A DNA stretch of 64,000 bases, taken from NCBI RefSeq assembly GCF_016429255.1, contig NZ_JAELUG010000003.1, positions 90,631 through 154,630 of the forward strand. The letters are read 5' to 3'. Source of the DNA: Rhizobium sp. ASV8. Lineage in GTDB: Bacteria; Pseudomonadota; Alphaproteobacteria; Rhizobiales; Rhizobiaceae. Positions 43,858 to 52,247 of the stretch are shown here, one piece after another. Each line of letters starts with the position of its first letter. Position 1 is the stretch's first letter. Below the pieces are notes generated by a model. The model searched no databases. It saw only the letters and a program-made list of their open reading frames with translations, and was not told the origin of the DNA. The translations under genes and the position numbers were made by a program.

Positions 43858-45155
43858 TATGATGCCACCTTGATCGAGAGGCTTTCGAGATAGGCAGAGG
43901 GATTTTCCGGATCGAAGATCTTGCCGTCGAAGAAGGTTTCCTTGCCGCGGGAGACCGAAGCGGGAATGTCCGAAGTGGCGACGCCGAGTTCCTTGGCGGC
44001 ATCGCGCCAGATATCCTGGCGGTTTACTTGCCCGACCAGCGCCTTGATGTCGGTGTTGGGCGCGAATTTGCCCCAGCGGATATTCTCGGTGATGAACCAA
44101 GCATCATGGCTTTGATAGGGATAGGACACGCCATCCTTCCAGAACTTCATGTAGAGATCCGTGCCCTTGGCAAGGCGGCCGTTGCCGTAGTTGATGTCAC
44201 CTTTCAAACGGCCGAGCACGTCCTTCGGCGGCACGTTGAACCATTGCCGTTTGCCAAGAATGGCGGCCATTTCCTCCTTGTTGTCCATGCTGTCGCACCA
44301 TTGCTGGGCTTCCATCACGGCCATCAACAGGGCTTTGGCTGCCTTCGGGTTCTTGTCGATCCAGTCGGCGCGCATGCCGAGCGCCTTCTCCGGATGACCC
44401 TTCCAGATCTCGCCGGTCGTACAGGCGGTGAAGCCGATACCCTGGTTGACGAGTTGTTCGTTCCAGGGCTCGCCGACACAGAAGACGTCCATGTTGCCGA
44501 CCTTCATGTTCGCGACCATCTGCGGCGGTGGCACGACGATGGTCGAGACATCCTTGTCGGGATCGATGCCGCCGGCGGCCAGCCAGTAGCGGATCCACAG
44601 ATCATGCGTGCCTCCGGGGAAGGTCATGGCCGCCTTGATTTCCTTGCCTGCGGCTCTTTTCGCGTCAAAGGCGGCCTTCAGTTTGGAGGCATCGAGCTGG
44701 ACGCCGGTCTCTGCATATTCCTTGGCAACCGAAATGCCCTGGCTGTCGTAGTTGAGGCGCGCGAGGATCGCCATCGGCACAGGCTGGTTGTTCTGCGTTA
44801 CCTTGCCTGTGTGCATCAGGTAGGGGAGTGGGGAGAGAATATGAGCGCCATCGATGCCGTTCGCCGCTCCACCAAGCACGAGATTGTCGCGCGTCGCGCC
44901 CCAGGATGCCTGCTTGGCGACATCGACATCGGGTAGGCCGTGTTTTTCGAATAGGCCTTTTTCCTTGGCGATAACCAGCGGTGCGGCATCGGTGAGCGCG
45001 ATATAGCCGAGCTTGGCGCCTGTCACTTCAGCTCCATTAGTGGCTGCAAAGGCGCCGGAAGGGAAGGTCGTTCTGACCGCGCCGATCAGAGCCGCTGCCG
45101 CAGACGTCTTCAAAAGGTTTCGGCGTGTGACGCCACCGGACAGGATCTTGTTCAC
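43857..45155 (-). CDS. nrtA: Nitrate ABC transporter substrate-binding protein
   Basis: 432 residues with a GTG start at 45155 behind AAGGGGAAG. 'VTRRNLLKTSAAAALIGAV' is a twin-arginine leader, so the folded protein is exported. The mature part matches NrtA/CmpA ('VTGAKLGYIALTDAAPLVIAKEKGLFEKHGLPDVDVAKQASWGATRDNLVLGGAANGIDGAHILSPLPYLM'). It is the first gene of the nrtABD-nirBD-nasA-cysG operon and lies downstream of a sigma-54 promoter and an antitermination-type leader. Confidence 0.95.
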   Translation of the reverse strand: MNKILSGGVTRRNLLKTSAAAALIGAVRTTFPSGAFAATNGAEVTGAKLGYIALTDAAPLVIAKEKGLFEKHGLPDVDVAKQASWGATRDNLVLGGAANGIDGAHILSPLPYLMHTGKVTQNNQPVPMAILARLNYDSQGISVAKEYAETGVQLDASKLKAAFDAKRAAGKEIKAAMTFPGGTHDLWIRYWLAAGGIDPDKDVSTIVVPPPQMVANMKVGNMDVFCVGEPWNEQLVNQGIGFTACTTGEIWKGHPEKALGMRADWIDKNPKAAKALLMAVMEAQQWCDSMDNKEEMAAILGKRQWFNVPPKDVLGRLKGDINYGNGRLAKGTDLYMKFWKDGVSYPYQSHDAWFITENIRWGKFAPNTDIKALVGQVNRQDIWRDAAKELGVATSDIPASVSRGKETFFDGKIFDPENPSAYLESLSIKVAS

Positions 45156-45329
45156 TTGCAGCTTCCCCTTTTTGCTTATGACGGAAGAATTCCAGGCACA
45201 AAAAAACGCCGCTCGGTCGATGCAGCCCGGGACGGAATGGAAGCCCGGAGCAAGAACCTTGCGACGTCGATGTCTTTGCGAGCGCGTTATCAGCGCATTG
45301 CGTGCCCGGATCGCCGTTGATCAAGGCAG
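45156..45329 (-). ncRNA. nrtA leader RNA: candidate NasT (ANTAR) antitermination element
   Basis: About 170 nt from the predicted start near 45329 to the nrtA codon. It contains a hairpin GAUC-AACGGC-GAUC (45322-45309) whose six-base loop has A1 and G4, the signature recognised by ANTAR proteins. A second hexaloop AUCGAC is flanked by GAC/GUC (45274-45263); its stem is only 3 bp, so it is weaker. A strong terminator follows at 45226-45200. NasT (ANTAR) and NasS are encoded just upstream. The expected model is that nitrate frees NasT from NasS, and NasT binding prevents termination. Confidence 0.65.
45200..45226 (-). terminator. Intrinsic terminator inside the nrtA leader
   Basis: Read on the minus strand: GCTGC, bulged A, TC, loop GACC, GA, GCGGC, then G and seven T. 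The stem is 7 bp (one G-U pair) with a single bulge, followed by an uninterrupted T-run. It lies 45 bases before the nrtA start and would stop the operon unless antiterminated. Confidence 0.8.
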
Positions 45330-45338
45330 GTTTAACAA

Positions 45339-45355
45339 AGCAATATACGTGCCAG
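45339..45355 (-). promoter_or_regulatory. Sigma-54 (RpoN) promoter of the nrt-nir-nas operon
   Basis: On the minus strand it reads CTGGCACG-TATA-TTGCT, matching the -24/-12 consensus TGGCACG-N4-TTGC at every conserved position. The predicted transcript starts near 45329. It implies nitrogen control through an NtrC-type activator. An inverted repeat CGCAC-N11-GTGCG at 45409-45429 is a possible activator site, though its spacing differs from the NtrC consensus. Confidence 0.85.
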
Positions 45356-45518
45356 TTTTTGAAGTGAGGTGTAATCGAATGAAAACGCTCGATTATTTCA
45401 AGAGCGCGCGCACGTATTGGTTTCGTGCGATGATGCTGCAACTGCAAATGTTTTAGGCGGTTGTCATCCTGCGATCAAAGATCCTGCGCCTATTTTGTGC
45501 AGTGCAGCGTAGTTGCCG

Positions 45519-46793
45519 TCAAATATCCTCAATGGAAAGCTGTGCTGCACGCGCCGCCTTTACGGCAAATCCACCGACATAATCAGCCATGTCCATGGGA
45601 TCGAAGATGTGCCCGTCCATGAAGCGATCACCCTCCATATTGCCCTCTATGCGGATATCCGCATCATCTGGCCCGGCGTCCTCGCCGAGCGCCAGCCTGT
45701 AGAGGTCCGGGCGATAGGCCGAGGCGGCGATTTTCATATTCCGTTCGGAAAAAGCGATCTGCCCCCAGCGGATCATCTGGCTGAAAATCCATAGAGCCTG
45801 GCTTAGGCGCGGATAGTTGGCATAGCCGCCATGAAAGGAAAAGTATCGATCGATGACGCGCCGATTTCCCTTGTCGTCCAGATTGAATTCGCCGGCCAAA
45901 ACGTGGCGGATAATATGGGCGGGGGCGGCGATATAGCGCTGATCTGCGAGCGCCTCAGCAAGCGCGTCGTGATTTTCCGACCGATCACACCAGCGGGCTG
46001 CGGCGTCAAGCGCAACGATCAGGCGTGAAACCGTTTCGGGATGGCTTTCGGCCCATTCCGGGCGCATGCCGATCACCTTCTCCGGGGCTGATGGCCAAAT
46101 GTCCTGCTTGGCCGCGACGATGCGGCCAACGCCGCGCTCGGATGCAACCATGTTCCAGGGAGCGCCGACACAGAAGCCATCGATGGCTCCGGCCGCAAGC
46201 GCATCGGATGTCAGCGGCGGCGGAACGACCACGAGCTTCACGTCCCGGTCGGGGTCGATGCCGCCGGCGGCAAGCCAATATCGGAACTCGTAATTGTGAG
46301 ACGAGAACGGGTAGGTCATTCCGAACGTAGGAGGCGCTTCGCCGCGGTCTTTCATGCCGGAAAGCACTGCGGCCAGCGCTTTGGAGTTTTCGAGCGCGCT
46401 CGCCTGTTGAGCAATCCCGACATGGTCGCGCATACGCTCGAACAGCCTGACCGAGAGAGTGATCGCGCTGCCACCTCGGCCGAGCGAGAAGGGAGTGATG
46501 GTCGCCGAGGGGTTGGAGCCGAGGCCAAGCATGGAAGCCACCGGCATCGGTGACAACATGTGCGCGATGTCAAATTGGCGGAAGGCCAATCGGTCGCGGA
46601 CATTGGCCCATGAGACATCCTTGACCAGTTCGAGCGCCAGTCCCTCTCTGGCAGCAAAGCCGAATTCGGCTGCAGCGATCAGGACGGAAGCATCGACGAG
46701 CGGAATAAAGCCGGCACGCAGGACCTTCTGCTCTTTGCCGCTGACGCGTTGGGGGGCGACAAGCTTGCTACTGGAGCGTTCGACTATCGTCAT
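45519..46793 (-). CDS. nasS: NasS-like nitrate sensor (NrtA-like protein without signal peptide)
   Basis: 424 residues, related to NrtA/CmpA ('VLRAGFIPLVDASVLIAAAEFGFAAREGLALELVKDVSWANVRDRLAFRQFDIAHMLSPMP') but with no signal peptide, so it stays in the cytosol. The ORF lies directly after the ANTAR gene nasT on the same strand, the known nasT-nasS pairing. In characterised systems NasS holds NasT and releases it when nitrate or nitrite binds. It ends 190 bases before the sigma-54 promoter of nrtA. Confidence 0.9.
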   Translation of the reverse strand: MTIVERSSSKLVAPQRVSGKEQKVLRAGFIPLVDASVLIAAAEFGFAAREGLALELVKDVSWANVRDRLAFRQFDIAHMLSPMPVASMLGLGSNPSATITPFSLGRGGSAITLSVRLFERMRDHVGIAQQASALENSKALAAVLSGMKDRGEAPPTFGMTYPFSSHNYEFRYWLAAGGIDPDRDVKLVVVPPPLTSDALAAGAIDGFCVGAPWNMVASERGVGRIVAAKQDIWPSAPEKVIGMRPEWAESHPETVSRLIVALDAAARWCDRSENHDALAEALADQRYIAAPAHIIRHVLAGEFNLDDKGNRRVIDRYFSFHGGYANYPRLSQALWIFSQMIRWGQIAFSERNMKIAASAYRPDLYRLALGEDAGPDDADIRIEGNMEGDRFMDGHIFDPMDMADYVGGFAVKAARAAQLSIEDI

Positions 46794-46827
46794 CTTTTCC
46801 TACCTCGGCCTTCTCCCATCAGGGCGA

Positions 46828-47415
46828 TCACATCAGCAGTCCAGCCGCCGTCACCACACTCTGGGCGATTTCGGAGATTTTCTTCTTCTCGTTCATGGCC
46901 GTCTGACGCAGGAGTGCGAAGGCATCCTCCTCTGACAGGCCACGCATCTTCATCAGAATGCCCTTTGCGCGCTCTACGATCTTACGTTGTTCGAGGGCAG
47001 ATTTTGCCTCGGCAAGCTCTCTTTGAAGGCGAGAGAAGGCATTGAAGCGGCTGACCGCCATGTCGAGGATGGATTTGACACGTTCCTTCTTCAATCCGTC
47101 GACGACATAAGCCGAAACACCTGCGTCCATGGCCGCCTCGATCTGCGCCGTATCGGATCTGTCGACGAACATCGCGATTGGTCGGCCGACGGTGCGGGTC
47201 AACTGAAATAGGTGCTCCATCATGTCGCGATTCGGATTCTCGATATCGATGACGATCACGTCGGGCTTGAGTGCCTCGATGATGCGGGCAACACCATTGA
47301 CTTCGTGAATGACGGTGACCTTGCCATGCCCGGCCTCACGCAGCCCTTCCTCTATGATCGAGGCGCGGATGACGTTTTCGTCGATGACCAGAATTGTCAG
47401 CTCGGAATGAAGCAT
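46828..47415 (-). CDS. nasT: NasT-like ANTAR-domain antiterminator
   Basis: 195 residues from ATG 47415; the long frame upstream is not coding. An N-terminal response-regulator-like domain (about 1-120: 'LTILVIDENVIRASIIEEGL...PDVIVIDIENPNRDMMEH') is followed by a coiled-coil stretch and the ANTAR RNA-binding domain (about 130-190: 'LEQRKIVERAKGILMKMRGLSEEDAFALLRQTAMNEKKKISEIAQSVV'). ANTAR proteins bind paired hexaloop hairpins in leader RNAs, and a matching leader is present before nrtA. NasS is 34 bases downstream. Confidence 0.95.
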   Translation of the reverse strand: MLHSELTILVIDENVIRASIIEEGLREAGHGKVTVIHEVNGVARIIEALKPDVIVIDIENPNRDMMEHLFQLTRTVGRPIAMFVDRSDTAQIEAAMDAGVSAYVVDGLKKERVKSILDMAVSRFNAFSRLQRELAEAKSALEQRKIVERAKGILMKMRGLSEEDAFALLRQTAMNEKKKISEIAQSVVTAAGLLM

Positions 47416-47423
47416 TGCCACCT

Positions 47424-47726
47424 TCAATCGATGACGCCATGCAGATAGATCGCGAAACCTCCAACGGATATCAACAAGGACCAGAACGAGGACAGATTTC
47501 TTCCGAGCGCGAGGGCAATCGTCATGCCGCAAGCGACCAGAGCTGCGCCGGCGAGGAGGCTGTGATCGGCGAATGACAAGCCGATCGCGCAGAGGAATAT
47601 GCTGGTCGAAACCGTCACGAGCGCGAGGCGGATGCGCGACATCTCCGGCCCCGAGATGAAGATCGACGAGCAATCCGCCCAGCTGAAGCCAATGGCAATG
47701 CACAAGAACGGCAGAAACGGTCCCAC
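47424..47726 (-). CDS. Small hypothetical membrane protein leading the nasTS operon
   Basis: 100 residues with a GTG start at 47726 and AAGGGA six bases upstream. About three membrane helices are visible ('FLPFLCIAIGFSWADCSSIFI', 'LALVTVSTSIFLCAIGLSFA', 'LAGAALVACGMTIALALG', and a final 'FWSLLISVGGFAIYLHGV'). No family is recognised. A sigma-54 promoter ends about 22 bases before it and nasT starts 8 bases after it, so it is probably a real nitrogen-regulated gene. Confidence 0.55.
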   Translation of the reverse strand: MGPFLPFLCIAIGFSWADCSSIFISGPEMSRIRLALVTVSTSIFLCAIGLSFADHSLLAGAALVACGMTIALALGRNLSSFWSLLISVGGFAIYLHGVID

Positions 47727-47756
47727 CTGAAATCCCTTTTTGAACTAACTGTGCCA

Positions 47757-47772
47757 AGCAATTGGCGTGCCA
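47757..47772 (-). promoter_or_regulatory. Sigma-54 (RpoN) promoter of the small-membrane-protein/nasT/nasS operon
   Basis: On the minus strand it reads TGGCACG-CCAA-TTGCT, again a full match to the -24/-12 consensus. The predicted start is near 47748, which leaves a short 5' leader before the GTG at 47726. So the nitrate sensor genes themselves appear to be under nitrogen control. Confidence 0.85.
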
Positions 47773-48012
47773 TGAGGTAACGCATTGGAAATGCAGGGGA
47801 TCGTCCCATCGTGGCCGATGGGGACGCGAAGTGAATGCCTGTTTGATAGGCACCCAACGCGGATGCTGGGCAATCCGGGATAGGCGCGCTTAGCCGTTAC
47901 GGGTGGCAGGTGCCAGCCTATGGGGAGGTCCCTAAAGTCGCGAACGGCGGGTGCCCCGGCTTTCGGTCGTTTCTGCTTCGCTCAAGCCTGATCGATCGGC
48001 CTTGAAGCCGGT

Positions 48013-48813
48013 TCAACTCCACATGCTTACGGCGTGGTCCACGATGTCTCTCATGCGCGTAAGCTGCGCGCGAGCCTCTCCCAAAGGTGCCTGGGTGACG
48101 AAGCCTGCGTCTGTGGCGGAAGCGCCGACCGTCAGGAATTCAACATCGTCCATCACCTCGGTGATTTCGAAGTCTACCCAACGCCTGACGCCGTTGACGA
48201 TGAGTGGGGCCCCCTCCTTTATCCTGGAGCGGTCTGGCCATCGCCGTTGCTCAGCAAGATGTAGCGCCGTGCAACGGTTGAAATCGACACCGATCAGAAG
48301 AATCCGGGCATCCAGCCTGTAGAGCGCGCCGAGCGGCGAGCGTTCTCCCAGGGGATCTTCTAGGGCATGTTCTCTCGTGATCTCCCCGGCCAGCGATCCG
48401 AGAGCGGCGAAGGATGCCGAAGGGTGGTGGCTTCGCACGGTGCCGGGCCAAGTTCGAAAAAGCTCGGCAACTGCTCCCATGTTTCTTGTCGGCGTCGTGC
48501 GAGCATCGAACGGAGGCATGCTGGCCTTGATCGGCGCGATCCATTCCTTCGGCACCGGAGGCATGCCCCAGTTTTCTGGATTGGTGATCTGGGCCGAATG
48601 CGCCGGCATCACGATGGTGCCAGTCGGCCCTACAGCCTCGATCAGCGCCTGGATGACCGCGACCGGCCCACCGCAGACCCACCCCAAGGAGGCGAGCGAC
48701 GTATGCACCATGAGGATGTCGCCGCGGCCGATGCCGATCTTGCTGAGATCGACGGTCAGGCTGTCGACGGTGACCGGGGATTTGGTTCGGGCGATCTGAT
48801 CCGCTTCGCTCAT
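48013..48813 (-). CDS. AAC(3)-family aminoglycoside N-acetyltransferase-like protein
   Basis: 266 residues from ATG 48813 (MSEADQIARTK), preferred over the longer frame. 'IGIGRGDILMVHTSLASLGWVCGGPVAVIQALIEAVGPTGTIVMPAHSAQITNPENW' is the Antibiotic_NAT signature with the catalytic region, and 'HHPSASFAALG' and 'LGALYRLDARILLIGVDFNRCTALHLAE' agree. Length is usual for AAC(3). Chromosomal members often acetylate unknown amines rather than drugs, so resistance should not be assumed. It is a single gene with no neighbours in the same direction. Confidence 0.9.
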   Translation of the reverse strand: MSEADQIARTKSPVTVDSLTVDLSKIGIGRGDILMVHTSLASLGWVCGGPVAVIQALIEAVGPTGTIVMPAHSAQITNPENWGMPPVPKEWIAPIKASMPPFDARTTPTRNMGAVAELFRTWPGTVRSHHPSASFAALGSLAGEITREHALEDPLGERSPLGALYRLDARILLIGVDFNRCTALHLAEQRRWPDRSRIKEGAPLIVNGVRRWVDFEITEVMDDVEFLTVGASATDAGFVTQAPLGEARAQLTRMRDIVDHAVSMWS

Positions 48814-49306
48814 GGCGTTTTTCCTGCAGCTTGTTTCGTTGGCGTTGCCGGGTGGCAGAGGCCGGGCATCGCCGCGATGATACCGTCGCCAGAGTGAAAA
48901 TATAGCCACCACGTCCTGTTTGCGGTGGTCGGCGGATAGCCGCATTGATCTTCAATACAATTGACGCTGAGATAGATTATGTTTCCGGCCGAACGGATCC
49001 AGATGGCGAGACGCTGCCAGTCGAATATTGCCGAGTTCCGCTTGCGGGAAGGGCTATAGGATGATGAAACTGCGTTGGGTTTCTATCCCAACCTCGGCGC
49101 GCGCGCATGAGGTCGGGGGCGTCACAGGGCTGTTTCGAGAGGTGGTCGCTTAAAAGGAAGATGCTCTGGGCGCGCGGCCTCACCGGTGCAGTCGCCAGTG
49201 GAAATCGAAGTGGAAAATAAGCGCTATGACTTTGATGCGCTTGCGCTAAATATCGTTCCTTACCCGCTTGCAGGGTGTGATACATGAAGGGCCCAACGGA
49301 TAGACC
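48814..49306. other. Intergenic stretch before the peroxidase gene, no supported gene
   Basis: About 490 bases of divergent promoter space between the AAC(3)-like gene and the peroxidase. No protein-coding frame or operator could be supported. A promoter for the peroxidase-encapsulin pair is expected here. Confidence 0.5.
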
Positions 49307-50368
49307 ATGGCAACAGACGATACGAAACCCATTCCGCAGCCCGTTGTCGCCCGCCTCACGCGCGCAGCGATCTTTCTCGTCCTCACCATCAATCCCGGCC
49401 GTGAGAACGTGGAGGCCGTCCGGTCAATCTCAGCTGATCTCGCCGGCTTGCTTCGCGCCGTCGGGTTTCGCGATCTGGAAGGCAGACTTTCCTGCGTGAT
49501 GGGCTTCGGATCCGAGGCGTGGGACCGTCTTTTCGAAGGGCAACGACCGCGGGAGCTGCATCCCTTCAAGGAAATCCGCGGTGTCCATCACGCTGTTTCC
49601 ACCCCCGGTGATGTGCTCTTTCACATTCGTTCGGCGCGCATGGATCTCTGTTTCGAGCTGGCGATGCAAATCATGTCGCGGCTTGGTGATGCGGTGGCGA
49701 CCGCAGACCAGGTCCAGGGATTTAGCTATTTCGACGACCGCGACCTTATCGGTTTCGTCGACGGAACAGAGAACCCTGTCGATCAGGGAGCGATCGACGC
49801 GGCGATCATCGATGACGAAGATCCGGCCTTTGCCGGCGGTAGCTATGTGATCGTCCAAAAATACCTGCACGATCTGAAGAAATGGAACGCGATTCCGGTC
49901 GAAGTGCAGGAAGGTATTGTCGGGCGGAAGAAGTTCACCAATGTCGAGCTTGATGACAGCGTCAAACCGAGCTTCGCGCATAATGCCCTGACGACGATCG
50001 TCGAAAATGGCAAGGAACTCGATATCGTCAGAGACAACATGCCGTTTGGCGATGTCGCGAAGGGCGAGTTCGGAACCTATTTCATCGGCTATGCAAGGTC
50101 TCCTGCGCGCATAGAACAAATGCTGGTCAACATGTTCGTCGGCCGCCCGCCTGGGAACTACGATCGCCTGCTCGATGTCAGCCAGGCGATAACAGGCAGT
50201 CTGTTTTTCGTTCCATCGGCGACGTTCCTGGGGAATGTCGATCCTGAGACGGCTCCGCCAACAGCCGAACCCGCCACGGCGGGCAAACCGGATGAAGCAA
50301 AATCTGCTGTTCGCAATGAAAACTCGGACGATTCCCTCGGGATCGGCTCTTTAAAGAAAGAGGTTTGA
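49307..50368 (+). CDS. DyP-type peroxidase with encapsulin cargo-loading peptide
   Basis: Haem peroxidase of 353 residues of the DyP B type. The GxxDG motif is GFVDG (149-153), with catalytic Asp152, and the proximal haem His is probably His225 in 'VKPSFAHNALT'. After the catalytic domain an Ala/Pro/Glu-rich linker (about 315-340) leads to the C-terminal SLGIGSLKKEV. This SLGIGSL peptide is the known signal for packing DyP into encapsulin shells. The encapsulin gene starts one base after this gene's stop. The substrate is unknown; a role in oxidative stress or in degrading aromatic compounds is possible. Confidence 0.95.
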   Translation: MATDDTKPIPQPVVARLTRAAIFLVLTINPGRENVEAVRSISADLAGLLRAVGFRDLEGRLSCVMGFGSEAWDRLFEGQRPRELHPFKEIRGVHHAVSTPGDVLFHIRSARMDLCFELAMQIMSRLGDAVATADQVQGFSYFDDRDLIGFVDGTENPVDQGAIDAAIIDDEDPAFAGGSYVIVQKYLHDLKKWNAIPVEVQEGIVGRKKFTNVELDDSVKPSFAHNALTTIVENGKELDIVRDNMPFGDVAKGEFGTYFIGYARSPARIEQMLVNMFVGRPPGNYDRLLDVSQAITGSLFFVPSATFLGNVDPETAPPTAEPATAGKPDEAKSAVRNENSDDSLGIGSLKKEV

Positions 50369-50369
50369 C

Positions 50370-51194
50370 ATGAACAATCTTCACCGGGAACTTGCACCCA
50401 TTTCTGAAAAGGCCTGGGAACAGATCGAAGAGGAGGCGAAGAGGACGCTCAAGCGCCATCTGGCTGCGCGTCGTGTCGTGGACCTCGATGGGCCGAAGGG
50501 CTTCGATTTTTCGGCCACTGGCACCGGGCACATCAAGAAGGTCGCAAGTCCTGGCGATGGCGTGCAGGCTTCCTTGCGGGAGGTCAAGCGCGTCGTCGAG
50601 CTTCGCGTTCCCTTCGAACTCTCGCGATCTGCCATCGACGACGTGGATCGCGGCGCGGAGGATTCCGACTGGTCTCCGGTCAAGGAGGCGGCGCGCAAGC
50701 TCGCCTTCAGCGAGGATCGCGCCGTATTCGAAGGTTTTGCACCTGCGGATATCCAGGGGATTCGAGAGGGCAGCAGCAACCCTGCCTTGACCCTTTCCGC
50801 GAGCATCAAGAACTATCCGGATGTCGTTGCGAGGGCCGTGAGCCTGCTGCGCCTTGCCGGCGTCGAAGGGCCTTACGCCCTGGTTCTTGGCGAAGACGCC
50901 TATACTGCCGCAAGCGGCGGAAGCGACGAAGGATATCCGGTGTTTCATCATCTCGAAAAGATCGTCGATGGTGGGATTTTCTGGGCGCCGGCGATCAAGG
51001 GCGGCTATGTCCTGACGACCAGAGGCGGCGACTTCGAACTCGATCTGGGTCAAGACATCTCCATCGGCTATCTCAGCCATTCCGCAACGACGGTCGAGCT
51101 CTACTTTCAGGAAAGCTTCACCTTTCGGGTGCTGACGGCCGAGGCAGCGGTTTCCCTTTTGCCTGCACCCGGGGAAGCGGAAAAGGGCTCATAG
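50370..51194 (+). CDS. Encapsulin shell protein (family 1, linocin M18-like)
   Basis: 274 residues with the HK97-like capsid fold. 'NNLHRELAPISEKAWEQIEEEAKRTLKRHLAARRVVDLDGPKGFDFSATGTG' is the conserved N-terminal arm, and 'PALTLSASIKNYPDVVARAVSLLRLAGVEGPYALVLGEDAYTA' and 'VLTTRGGDFELDLGQDISIGYLSHSATTVELYFQESFTFRVLTAEAAV' complete the family 1 pattern. It self-assembles into a protein shell that packages the DyP peroxidase encoded immediately upstream through its C-terminal peptide. The two genes form one operon. Confidence 0.96.
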   Translation: MNNLHRELAPISEKAWEQIEEEAKRTLKRHLAARRVVDLDGPKGFDFSATGTGHIKKVASPGDGVQASLREVKRVVELRVPFELSRSAIDDVDRGAEDSDWSPVKEAARKLAFSEDRAVFEGFAPADIQGIREGSSNPALTLSASIKNYPDVVARAVSLLRLAGVEGPYALVLGEDAYTAASGGSDEGYPVFHHLEKIVDGGIFWAPAIKGGYVLTTRGGDFELDLGQDISIGYLSHSATTVELYFQESFTFRVLTAEAAVSLLPAPGEAEKGS

Positions 51195-51330
51195 GCTGAA
51201 ACGACGGGAAAGGGGTTGTGCCCATGTCCAGCGGCTCCCATTGCTCGCAGGGGCAGTTTTGGGCGGGCCTGAGATTGCCCGCCATCGCCTTCGGCATCCC
51301 ACGGATGTGATGCCGCCTGGATCTGAACGC

Positions 51331-52242
51331 TCAGCGCAGCGAAAGAATGCGTTTCGGATCGATCTTGCCTAAGAGCAGGTCTTTAAGAGCAAGGAGATTG
51401 CCTCTCAATCGTCCGCGCCGGTCGACAAGGCCTTGCGGTCTCATGCTGCCTATGAGGTTCGCGCAAGTGTTCCCAATCGCGAAACGCAACGCTCGCGGCC
51501 ACCCCATCGTACCCTTGCGCGCAACATAGACTGAATTCGCGATTTGCGAATAGCCGAGCTTCAGACCGGACGTGCGCCCGCGTTTAACGCCCCGATGGAC
51601 GCCGCGCAGCGCGTCGGCAAGCACGATACGGCCTTCGCCGGCAAGCTGGCCCGAGAAGTCGATATCCTCATGCCAACCATAGAGTGGCAGATTTTCATCG
51701 AAGCGTGCGCCAATCCGCATGATCGTCGCAAAGCGAAACGCCATGTTGCAGCCATAGAGGTTTTTAATCGGCGCAACAGGCGCCTTGCCTTCCTCAGGCA
51801 CCGTGTCGCTTGCTAGAATTGAAAACGCCTCCGGTAGATTTATGCCTGAGCCACGGATGCCGTCGGCAAGAACATGGCCGGTCGCGGCGATGATGTCCGG
51901 ATTCTGCAGGAAGAGACGTTCAGTCTCCGCAAGGAACCGATCAGCTGGAAGAAAGTCGTCGTCGAAGAAGACGATGAGATCCGGATCGCCCGCGGCGTCG
52001 AAGATGGCATTTCGTTGGGCGCTCGACCCCTGTGGGCCGACGACATGCTCCACCGGAACAGCAAGCCGTGCCGCGTGGTCCCAGTCAACGTCACCATCGG
52101 CAACGGGGCAGACGAGGATGCGATCGGGACGTCTGTCCTGCCGTTCGATCTGCTCGAGCGTTTCCCGAAGGACCTCGCGGCGTCCTGTGGTGGCGATGCC
52201 GACGACAATGATGGTGGGCTTGGTTTGGGGTGTGTCGATCAT
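51331..52242 (-). CDS. Glycosyltransferase family 2
   Basis: 303 residues of the GT-A fold. 'PTIIVVGIATTGRREVLRETLEQIERQDRRPDRILVCPVAD' opens the nucleotide-binding domain, and the DxD-like metal motif is 'DLIVFFDDDFLPADRF'. The acceptor-side 'YGWHEDIDFSGQLAGEGRIVLA' contains the ED dipeptide used as a catalytic base in the family. The C terminus has no membrane anchor. A small membrane protein gene lies 5 bases upstream. It probably builds a surface glycan; the sugar is unknown. Confidence 0.9.
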   Translation of the reverse strand: MIDTPQTKPTIIVVGIATTGRREVLRETLEQIERQDRRPDRILVCPVADGDVDWDHAARLAVPVEHVVGPQGSSAQRNAIFDAAGDPDLIVFFDDDFLPADRFLAETERLFLQNPDIIAATGHVLADGIRGSGINLPEAFSILASDTVPEEGKAPVAPIKNLYGCNMAFRFATIMRIGARFDENLPLYGWHEDIDFSGQLAGEGRIVLADALRGVHRGVKRGRTSGLKLGYSQIANSVYVARKGTMGWPRALRFAIGNTCANLIGSMRPQGLVDRRGRLRGNLLALKDLLLGKIDPKRILSLR

Positions 52243-52247
52243 GATGC

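Noticed and set aside
45409..45429. Inverted repeat CGCAC-N11-GTGCG upstream of the nrtA promoter as an NtrC site
   Set aside because: It lies at a plausible distance, but the gap between GCAC and GTGC is 11 instead of the 9 bases expected for the NtrC consensus, so it is not called as an NtrC site.
47416..47853. Long upstream extension of the nasT frame
   Set aside because: It runs through the small membrane protein gene and the sigma-54 promoter; the ANTAR protein begins naturally at ATG 47415.
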